Assembly (NCBI GenBank): GCA_013334225.1
Contig: JAAXXY010000003.1
Coordinates: 1-64,000, forward strand
Direction: 5' to 3'
Source of the DNA: Chlorobiaceae bacterium
GTDB lineage: Bacteria > Bacteroidota > Chlorobiia > Chlorobiales > Chlorobiaceae
DNA: 64,000 nucleotides
The first letter of the stretch is position 1. The number at the start of each line of letters is the position of its first letter. The notes under the pieces are model-generated. The model ran no database searches, was not told the DNA's origin, and was given only the letters and a program-made list of their open reading frames with translations. This document shows positions 10,013 through 16,390 of the stretch, piece after piece. Made by a program: the position numbers and the translations under genes.

Positions 10013-11113
10013 ATGACACAACCAAATACATTTGACGTTGCTATTTCTTTCGCTGGTTCAGAGCGTGACTACGCCCGGTCGATACAAGAGATATTGACCG
10101 AGAATGGCGTTAAAGTGTTCTTCGATGAATTGTATGAAGCAGAACTGTGGGGTGAAAACCTCGTTGAAGAACTTGGAGACATATATGAGTCCAAGGCTCG
10201 GTTCTGCCTGATTGTCGTCTCCCAAGAATACGTTAAACGCGTATACACGAATGTCGAGCGTCGCGCTGCTCTTGAGCGTGCTATTAATTCAGCCACCGCT
10301 TACATACTTCCCGTAGTTACAGATGACGCTTGGATTAAGGGGCTGCCAAAATCTACTGCATATCTGGACCTCCGACGAAAATCCGTCATCGGAATTGCCG
10401 AGGCAGTGATCAAGAAACTTCGCGGTAAAAACGCACCGGAAAAGATTGTTATACCCACAGGAATAAATGTGGCTAGATTGCCGATTGGGTCTCTCAGTGC
10501 CAACGAACTTCAAAAGTACCTGTTGCAACTATGTGCCCAGTCACAAAACGCAGGAGTGGTTGCATTTGGGGCTCTCATCTACGATGAACGCACTGCCGAA
10601 CTTCGGCAGCTACTGCGCAATGAAGACTATTGGGATGCGCTCGACCGCATTTCGGGTCCGGATTTTGAGGTTTTCGCCATTCGTGATGAACAACAGTCAC
10701 GCTACGAGGGTTCCGGTACGATCGAGATGTTAACAGCTGCGTCGATTAATCGTTCGCGCGGCAGGACTATTTACTTTTCCCGTTTGCTCAAGGAATACTT
10801 CGACGAAGATGACACAAGACTCGCATACCCTTCGTTGCTTTTGTTTCTTGTATGTTTAGGAGAAGTCTCCAAGTGCAGATTGGTGCCGCTCAGTTACGGT
10901 ACTATTGACGCTGTCTTTGACCAGCTCCGCACACTGTTTTCGGTAATTGCGGATACGATCGCCGCCTGGCGCGATTCCGATGGCACGTCTGTAGATACAT
11001 TGTGGACATCGCTTAAGGAGAGCTTACTTGAAAAGAACTACACCCTTTACATCCAAAATGCTCCGTCATCTGCAGGTGATGCCATTGAACGCTTGGCTCC
11101 GTTTATGAAGTGA
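10013..11113 (+). CDS. TIR-domain protein (integron cassette 1)
   Basis: A 366-residue protein. Residues about 6-140 form a TIR domain: DVAISFAGSERDYARSI, then VKVFFDELYEAELWGENL, then FCLIVVSQEYVKRVYTNVERRAALE and ILPVVTDD. Bacterial TIR domains are often NAD-degrading or NAD-derived-signal-making enzymes of anti-phage systems; a glutamate in the V-E-RRAALE stretch is in about the right place to be catalytic. The C-terminal 220 residues match nothing I recognise and might sense a trigger. It starts 22 bases after a core-like GTTAAGC and ends 12 bases before an attC, so it is a single-gene cassette. A defence role is inference. Confidence 0.85.
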   Translation: MTQPNTFDVAISFAGSERDYARSIQEILTENGVKVFFDELYEAELWGENLVEELGDIYESKARFCLIVVSQEYVKRVYTNVERRAALERAINSATAYILPVVTDDAWIKGLPKSTAYLDLRRKSVIGIAEAVIKKLRGKNAPEKIVIPTGINVARLPIGSLSANELQKYLLQLCAQSQNAGVVAFGALIYDERTAELRQLLRNEDYWDALDRISGPDFEVFAIRDEQQSRYEGSGTIEMLTAASINRSRGRTIYFSRLLKEYFDEDDTRLAYPSLLLFLVCLGEVSKCRLVPLSYGTIDAVFDQLRTLFSVIADTIAAWRDSDGTSVDTLWTSLKESLLEKNYTLYIQNAPSSAGDAIERLAPFMK

Positions 11114-11125
11114 TCAAAGAATTGT

Positions 11126-11200
11126 GCCTAACAACCGCATCAACTCGGTCTGGCAATTCCGCTGCGCTCCATTGCCAGCCGGTTATGCGGAGCGTTATGT
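11126..11200 (+). repeat. attC recombination site of cassette 1
   Basis: The outer boxes are GCCTAAC (11126-11132, R'' fits RYYYAAC) and GTTATGT (11194-11200, R' close to GTTRRRY). The inner arms CCGCAT and ATGCGG are exact complements, and the centre can fold further (TGGCAAT with ATTGCCA). The length of 75 bases and the location just after a gene stop are typical. The R' box GTTATGT is the exact complement of the R'' box of the next attC, as expected for a cassette boundary. Confidence 0.85.
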
Positions 11201-11218
11201 GTAAAAACAGGAAAAAGA

Positions 11219-12310
11219 ATGAGCACTAAGAAAGCATTCGTATTGATGCCCTTCGCAGAAGAGCTTTCCGACGTGTATCGGTATTTAATCGCTGACGGCC
11301 TAACTAATGCAGGTTACGACGTGAAGCGGGCGGACGACATTCTCAGTCAAAACAATATTCTGAGCGATATTGTGTCAGGGATTGTTTCAAGTGATTTAAT
11401 TGTCGCCGATCTAACGGGCGCAAACCCTAATGTTTATTATGAATTGGGAATTGCTAATGCGCTCAACAAAAACGTCATTCTGCTAACGCAGGATATAAAA
11501 GAGCTTCCTTTTGATTTGCGCTCATACAGGGTTGTTTCATATAGTTTGCATTTTGCGAAAATGAATCAAGCAAAAGAAGAGCTTTGTGAGCTGGCTTCAG
11601 AAGCGATCAAAGGAAAGCTACCTTTCGGAAATCCTGTGAAGGATTTTTGTGGAACAAAGTATAACATTGCTGAGAACTTGATCTCCGATTCCAATGATTT
11701 AGAAGAAGATTCTGAAGCCGATTGCGGATTGCTCGATTATCGCGTTAAACTTGAAGATGGTTTTGAAGAGTTAGGTCAGATCGTAGCCGCAGTCGGTTCG
11801 AAATTGGAGAGTGAAGTCACTCCAGAAATTACACGCTCAGGAGAAAAACTTAACTCCGGAACGCACTCCGCAAAACAGCAAAGAAACTTCGTAAGGGATT
11901 TGGCTGGCCATCTTCAAAAATATGGGGCATTCGTCAAGCCACAAAATGAAAGGTATAGGAGTCTACTCAATGAAATGGAAAACAGTCTGGAATTTATTCT
12001 TGGAGGCGAATTCGAGGTAGAAGCTGGAGCAGAGAAAGATTTACAAGACTTTATCGAGGTATTAGCCGGACTGGAGAAGTCCGCATTTACGGGGCGCCAG
12101 AGTTTTGCTGCCCTAATTGAAACCATGGATGCGCTACCAAAGATTGAGAAAAGTTTCAATCGTGCCAAGATATTCATGGCTACCGAGTTAAAAGACTTTG
12201 TTTCGAACATCGATCAAACCATTGCTGTGATCTCAAGATCCGTCCGAATGGGGAAGTCATTGTTAGAAAAAACACATAACAAACAGGTCAACGAGGTCGC
12301 TTCGCGCTAA
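11219..12310 (+). CDS. TIR-like / nucleoside 2-deoxyribosyltransferase-like domain protein (integron cassette 2)
   Basis: A 363-residue protein. Residues 1-130 form a Rossmann-like domain of the TIR-like/deoxyribosyltransferase-like group: FVLMPFAEELSDVY, VKRADDI, SGIVSSDLIVADLTGANPN, VYYELGIANAL, VILLTQD and LPFDLRSYRVVSY. Such domains occur in bacterial conflict proteins and may bind or cleave nucleotides. The rest is charged and helical, probably coiled-coil, with no known domain. The last 12 codons lie inside the following attC, as is common for cassette genes. The ATG at 11219 has GGAAAAAG before it. The biochemical activity cannot be told; a defence role is inference. Confidence 0.78.
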   Translation: MSTKKAFVLMPFAEELSDVYRYLIADGLTNAGYDVKRADDILSQNNILSDIVSGIVSSDLIVADLTGANPNVYYELGIANALNKNVILLTQDIKELPFDLRSYRVVSYSLHFAKMNQAKEELCELASEAIKGKLPFGNPVKDFCGTKYNIAENLISDSNDLEEDSEADCGLLDYRVKLEDGFEELGQIVAAVGSKLESEVTPEITRSGEKLNSGTHSAKQQRNFVRDLAGHLQKYGAFVKPQNERYRSLLNEMENSLEFILGGEFEVEAGAEKDLQDFIEVLAGLEKSAFTGRQSFAALIETMDALPKIEKSFNRAKIFMATELKDFVSNIDQTIAVISRSVRMGKSLLEKTHNKQVNEVASR

Positions 12311-12342
12311 CGCGCTTGCGCCTATTACCTGAGACGTTGGGC
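12274..12342 (+). repeat. attC recombination site of cassette 2
   Basis: The outer boxes are ACATAAC (12274-12280, R'') and GTTGGGC (12336-12342, R', perfect GTTRRRY). Inner arms CAGGT and ACCTG are complementary, and the centre holds a CGC-rich stem around TTCGCGCTAACGCGC. The R'' box is the exact complement of GTTATGT at the start of this cassette (11194-11200), the pattern left when a circular cassette integrates. The preceding gene ends inside the site. Confidence 0.85.
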
Positions 12343-12375
12343 ATCGACATCAACAATATCCACTGATACACGGCC

Positions 12376-13560
12376 TTGAAATCCCCACTTCCACCAGAAC
12401 TTGAGGTGATCAGAGAGAATGCGCTACGTGCGATCCGACCTCTCAAGCCTCTCGGTTCATCAACAGAGCACGATCCCAAAACGCTCTTTCTTGCAAGACG
12501 CACCGATGCTGGTCGCGGATTGCCACCCTACTACTTGGTGTACTTTCTTCTTGTCGACTTGCTCGGATTCCCGCACGCAGGAAAGTGGGAAAAAACTGCG
12601 TGGTCTGTTGCTGTCGACTGGAACGGCCGCGGCTTCCTTATCGAACATCGGAAAATGGGGCTTGGTGTCTTTGCACAAGACCTCAAGCGTGACGAAGCTG
12701 CTGCATGCGAACTTGTCATCCGAATTCACAAGGCCGTCCGCGCCGCACAACCCTTCTTTGAGTGGCTAGCTGGCGACGCCGTCTCACGTTCGGAAGTAAA
12801 TGTGGTCAACAATGCATCGTCTCTATATGGGAGATACGGCTTCATGCGCGACTCCTACCATTCAAAGCGCGAGGAGTTCGAGAAGCGCAAAGATGAGCGA
12901 GTCGAAACGCATGGCTCTAATCCTGGCAGAGGCACTTGGACCCATTCATCGTTCCCCGCATATCACCTTATTGCCGAGAGTAACTGGCTAGCCATTTCGG
13001 CTGTCGAGGCATTCTTTGCCTGGACAGAACACATCTTCATCCACGTCGCCCTAATGACCGGAAGAAAATCAACGGCTACTGAGGTAACAGAGATGGCCGA
13101 AGCAGACTGGTCAATAAAGTTTCAATCTGCTCTGGGCCTCACGGATTCAGAGGCCAAGACCCACTACGATCAATTGGTTTCACTCCGCAAAGAGCTAAGA
13201 AATTACGTAGCTCACGGAGCCTTTGGAAAGCAGGGCGAGGCATTCTATTTTCATTCCGGCGCAGGTGCTGTACCCGTCTTACTGCCACACAAAGTGGGAA
13301 GTCGTAAGTTCAAGCTTGCTCATGGGCTGAGTTTCGATGCACCCGCCGCCTTTGGAGCGATGGAGGACTTTATTGCGTATCTTTGGTCTGGCGAGCGCGC
13401 ACCTGCTGAGCAATATATACAACAGAGTGAGCTTCCGTTGATTCTCACGTATGTACACGACGGTACATACTCTCGCGCAATGAATTCAGTCGACGATATG
13501 GAGGAGTTCGTAAGCCATCTCTCCGGCGAGTTCGACCGCGCAGTGGACATGGATTGGTAG
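12376..13560 (+). CDS. Unknown protein with HEPN-like R-x4-H motif (integron cassette 3)
   Basis: A 394-residue protein I do not recognise. Near residues 274-279 it has RNYVAH within an amphipathic helical stretch (LRKELRNYVAHGAFGK). This is the R-x4-H signature of HEPN ribonucleases found in toxins and abortive-infection proteins. The N-terminal half is mixed alpha/beta with many aromatic residues. The start is TTG at 12376 or GTG at 12406; neither has a strong ribosome binding site. It begins 34 bases after the R' box of the previous attC, so it is a third cassette, but no attC can be seen behind it. HEPN membership is inference from one motif. Confidence 0.65.
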   Translation: MKSPLPPELEVIRENALRAIRPLKPLGSSTEHDPKTLFLARRTDAGRGLPPYYLVYFLLVDLLGFPHAGKWEKTAWSVAVDWNGRGFLIEHRKMGLGVFAQDLKRDEAAACELVIRIHKAVRAAQPFFEWLAGDAVSRSEVNVVNNASSLYGRYGFMRDSYHSKREEFEKRKDERVETHGSNPGRGTWTHSSFPAYHLIAESNWLAISAVEAFFAWTEHIFIHVALMTGRKSTATEVTEMAEADWSIKFQSALGLTDSEAKTHYDQLVSLRKELRNYVAHGAFGKQGEAFYFHSGAGAVPVLLPHKVGSRKFKLAHGLSFDAPAAFGAMEDFIAYLWSGERAPAEQYIQQSELPLILTYVHDGTYSRAMNSVDDMEEFVSHLSGEFDRAVDMDW

Positions 13561-13683
13561 TGGCGGCTCCCGAACGTAAAATAGAAGGAAGATTGGGGAC
13601 ATCCGTAAATAAATAAAAAAGACTGTAATCTTTAATATTCCAATCTGATTGCATCATCAACAATATTCCGCTATCCTGGAAGG

Positions 13684-13750
13684 TCCAAGACTTTATTTAC
13701 GCAGCGGGAGCCCTGTATCATGTGATCGTGCGGGGAATCAGTATATGTAG
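13684..13750 (+). pseudogene. N-terminal fragment of a Y1 (REP-type) transposase
   Basis: Bases 13701-13738 read AAGALYHVIVRGI, the N-terminal signature of REP-associated Y1 transposases (usually GALYHV-VRGN). The normal N-terminus before it is degraded and the frame soon ends. About 90 bases upstream is ATTGGGGACATCC, which resembles the sequence often seen before such genes. A later piece of the same family lies near 14.6 kb. The 237-base stretch 13561-13797 otherwise holds nothing I recognise and no attC. Confidence 0.55.
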
Positions 13751-13797
13751 TTATGAGTGTACCATCCTTGTTCCTTTCAACAGCCCTGTCGGCAGGA

Positions 13798-14136
13798 TCA
13801 TGTTCCGATAATCTCATTGAGGCCGTCGATAACCCGAATCAACTCTTCTGCAGAAAGCGTTCCGATTTTGCTTCCGATCCGTTCTGCTGAGAGAGTTCTG
13901 ATCTGGCTGATTTTAACCCATGATCTTTTCGGAAGAGCAGCTGATTCAATTGGCATGGTAAGCGGAAAACCCGCTTTTTGAGGCTGGCTTGTCAACGCGA
14001 TCGCAATAACAGTTCCTGATCGGTCATTATACACATCATGGCTCACCACCAGAACAGGTCGAAGACCGGATTGTTCATTACCCCGCGTCGGGTTGAGGTC
14101 AGCCCATCGGATATCACCCCTCAGTATTCCGGCCAT
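13798..14136 (-). CDS. MazF/PemK-family toxin
   Basis: A 112-residue protein: ILRGDIRWADLNPTRGNEQSG, then LRPVLVVSHD, then TVIAIALTSQPQKAGFPLTMP and SWVKISQIRTLSAERIG. These are the conserved blocks of MazF/PemK mRNA endoribonucleases. The ATG at 14136 is chosen because upstream codons are not family-like and the start then overlaps the antitoxin gene by 16 bases, the usual arrangement. It is complete and shows no frameshift, so it is probably functional. Confidence 0.88.
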   Translation of the reverse strand: MAGILRGDIRWADLNPTRGNEQSGLRPVLVVSHDVYNDRSGTVIAIALTSQPQKAGFPLTMPIESAALPKRSWVKISQIRTLSAERIGSKIGTLSAEELIRVIDGLNEIIGT

Positions 14137-14363
14137 GTCCCAATCTCTTCGTTCATACCCTCTTCCGATAGTTGGCGCTCTTCGACAGCATCGAGTTTTG
14201 CGCATTCTTCGGCCAGTCTGCTGTGCTCGATGCGCTCAATTTTTTCATAGAGCGCTTCCTGAATTGCCTGACTGCGATTGGCAAAAACCTTCGCTTTGAC
14301 AAGCCGGTCAATTTTTATGATGGCCGCAGCATCAATGGTAACCGCAACTTTTGTTTTTCCCAT
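14121..14363 (-). CDS. Ribbon-helix-helix antitoxin for the MazF-like toxin
   Basis: An 80-residue protein whose N-terminus KVAVTIDAAAIIKIDRLVKAKVFANRSQAIQEAL reads as a ribbon-helix-helix DNA-binding domain (strand, then two helices, S-R-SQAI motif). The acidic tail (about residues 45-80) would wrap the toxin. It precedes and overlaps the mazF-like gene, and such proteins normally repress their own operon. Confidence 0.85.
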   Translation of the reverse strand: MGKTKVAVTIDAAAIIKIDRLVKAKVFANRSQAIQEALYEKIERIEHSRLAEECAKLDAVEERQLSEEGMNEEIGTWPEY

Positions 14364-14901
14364 CTGCTCACGTTATTGAATAGTTGTCATACTTTTTATC
14401 ATACCAATTCATCTTGATTAAAACAACGACCGGTCGTCATTGACTTCAGAATACTGGAGTCACTCTGCTTTGGAAGAGTAATGCGTATCCTGAAAAAGTG
14501 ATGATACTGTAGATAGTGTGAATGAGAATCGCTATGCCTGTGGCAGGGGACGTGAATGGGAATGACTGCGGCAGCTACCGGAACGAGCATTTATGTCTGG
14601 GAGCCTATCAACAATCATGCTCATATCCTTCTGAAAAGCGGAAACAGCTTGCTTTGGAGTGCGTGCTCGAGCTGGGAATGATCTTTTTACCGAAACATCG
14701 CTTTTGCTCAGGGCTTCAACAGCAGCGGTAAACCGGATTATGAGCCGCGTTGGATGATAAGTTTACGCAGTTACGAGCGTGTCACTCTTTATCCTGAAAC
14801 ACGAGTTCAAGTTGCAGTGGTCTGCCCCGGCATTTTTGATGACTTCAAAATGTTGTTTAGATTTTATAAAGGAACTCATTTCCAATTAAGGGGCTTGACC
14901 A
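14364..14901. other. 538-base gap with transposase remnants
   Basis: The stretch holds the promoter side of the MazEF-like pair and then degraded sequence. Near 14587-14640 a short frame reads YVWEPINNHAHILLKSG, like the central block of Y1 transposases (N-HAH-LL--G) whose start lies at 13.7 kb. Beyond it I see nothing until the ribosome binding site AAGGGG at 14888 of the next gene. Confidence 0.5.
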
Positions 14902-15159
14902 ATGAGAATAGCAGAACTTCATCCCCAACCCGATTGGGTATTGTCAATAATTGCTGAAGATGGTCGCGTTGGCCTTTTTGATGTTTCACCTTATCTGGGT
15001 TATGAAGCATTCGAAGAGCTTCGAGACCATGACGAATTTATGAAGGTCGGCAATGGGGGATTCTTCATCGAATGGGAGTGTGGAGCTGATTTGTCAGCGG
15101 ATACCATTGAGGCGCGATGGCAGGTTGTTGGAAACGCCACATCGAAGATAACGGTTTGA
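14902..15159 (+). CDS. DUF2442 family protein
   Basis: An 85-residue protein: VLSIIAEDGRVGLFDVSPYLGYEAFEELRD and VGNGGFFIEWECGADLSADTIEARW. This is the DUF2442 pattern. Genes of this family commonly sit beside DUF4160 genes and have been proposed as toxin-antitoxin partners. Here no intact DUF4160 partner is adjacent; a tail of one lies 900 bases downstream (16027-16110). A strong site AAGGGG lies eight bases before the ATG. The molecular function is unknown. Confidence 0.8.
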   Translation: MRIAELHPQPDWVLSIIAEDGRVGLFDVSPYLGYEAFEELRDHDEFMKVGNGGFFIEWECGADLSADTIEARWQVVGNATSKITV

Positions 15160-15242
15160 TTCAGCCGCACAAAATCCGCGATAAATTTGTTAACATCGAT
15201 GGTGCAATGCTGCTTTTAATAAGCCGGATAATGGGAGAATCG

Positions 15243-15449
15243 ATGAATACCGCTGAAAAGATTTACAAAACAGTTTAAGGACTTTCGGAGCCGATGCTTC
15301 ATGAAGTGCTGGATTTTGCCGGGTTTCTCAAGCAGGTACGAGCAATGGAGACCTCTAAACCAGGTAATGTCGCTGAACGGATTCACAGACGATTTGCAGG
15401 ATTGGATACGGAAACGATTCCTTTTCCTGAGCGTCTGAGTCGCGATTGA
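15243..15449 (+). pseudogene. Broken DUF2281-type antitoxin
   Basis: The frame reads MNTAEKIYKTV, a TAA stop at 15276, then GLSEPMLHEVLDFAGFLKQ and further to a TGA at 15447. Without the stop it is a 68-codon antitoxin of the DUF2281 kind (NTAEKIYE-VK-LPE--V-EVLDFAEFL). A single base change would explain the stop. No toxin of its own follows; the next gene pair is a different system. Confidence 0.65.
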
Positions 15450-15490
15450 ATGCAGGATTAGCTGAATGATATTAAAATGGAGATGGATAA

Positions 15491-15727
15491 ATGCAACGCA
15501 CAATTGAAGATATTACTGCCGAACTGATCAGGTTGCCAAAACAGGATCGTCTGGAAATCGTAAGATTTCTTCTTTTTCTCGATAATCGATCTTCCGATGC
15601 TGATGAGACTGACATTGCCTGGGAACATGAAATAGCAGAAAGGGTTCTTGCTGTTGAGGAAGGGACAGCTAAGGGCATCGATTATGATGAAGCGCTGAAG
15701 AAAATTGATGAACGATTTGCGTCATGA
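15491..15727 (+). CDS. Antitoxin (addiction module component family)
   Basis: A 78-residue protein with TAELIRLPKQDRLEIVRFLL at the front and EHEIAERVLAVEEGTAKGIDYDEAL in the middle. This is the layout of short addiction-module antitoxins that pair with ParE/RelE toxins. Its stop overlaps the start of the toxin gene (ATGA). A GGAG lies ahead of the ATG. Confidence 0.82.
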   Translation: MQRTIEDITAELIRLPKQDRLEIVRFLLFLDNRSSDADETDIAWEHEIAERVLAVEEGTAKGIDYDEALKKIDERFAS

Positions 15728-16026
15728 AGAAAATATTTCTTCAGCAGGCATATGAAGAGCTGATTGATGCAATAGCATATTACGAAGAACAACAGCTGGG
15801 GTTGGGACTGAAAATGAAGGACGAGGTTGACCACCACGTTCGCTGGATTCTTAACAATCATGCAATTCCTCGACTTCGCATTGGCGGTTATCGTCGTGTC
15901 AACCTGAAGGTTTTTCCATACTATATCGCTTATCTTGTTTATCGAGAGACATTATGGATTCTCGCAATTGCTCACAATCATCGAAAGCCTGTATACTGGA
16001 TAAAAAGAAAAAATGAAATCCGCTGA
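15724..16026 (+). CDS. ParE/RelE-family toxin
   Basis: A 100-residue protein: IFLQQAYEELIDAIAYYEEQQLGLG, then IPRLRIGGYRRVNLKVFPYYIAYLVYRETLWILAI and HNHRKP-YW. These are the core strands and C-terminal motif of the RelE/ParE superfamily, close to the ParE-like group. It is translationally coupled to the upstream antitoxin by an ATGA overlap. Complete and likely functional as a pair. Confidence 0.88.
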   Translation: MKKIFLQQAYEELIDAIAYYEEQQLGLGLKMKDEVDHHVRWILNNHAIPRLRIGGYRRVNLKVFPYYIAYLVYRETLWILAIAHNHRKPVYWIKRKNEIR

Positions 16027-16110
16027 CAAGAGCATCAGGATGAACTTCTGAAAAACTGGTTCAGTATCAAGGAATATGGCGAGTTTCATAAAATAAAACC
16101 ACTGGTATAA
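16027..16110 (+). pseudogene. C-terminal fragment of a DUF4160 gene
   Basis: Directly after the toxin stop the sequence reads QEHQDELLKNWFSIKEYGEF and ends HKIKPLV, then TAA at 16108. This matches the C-terminal tail of DUF4160 proteins (HQ-ELL-NW, IEPL). The N-terminal two thirds are missing. The following 280 bases (16111-16390) hold no recognisable gene. Confidence 0.55.
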
Positions 16111-16390
16111 GAGGATCAGTGTAATCAGCAATTACCCCCCCTTTTCGGAAAACAAGATTCCCCGAGTTGGTGTGTCCTCCTGATCAAAACAGATTGATAA
16201 AATATAGAAAGAAATAACGTATTATTTGTTGTGGATATTTGATAAACCATTGATAGATAAGGAACATCGTACCGGATCCTTTTTACGGAATTGCCGCCGT
16301 CAGCGCGTTTCATGGATGGAAACAGTCTGATCAATAAACGTTGCCAAATCGGGCGGTTTAAGGTTTAAAGAAAAAGACATTCTGATCAGC

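Noticed and set aside
13561..13700. Possible third attC after cassette 3
   Set aside because: No RYYYAAC/GTTRRRY pair with complementary arms is found; CCCGAAC near 13573 does not fit the expected GCCCAAC box.
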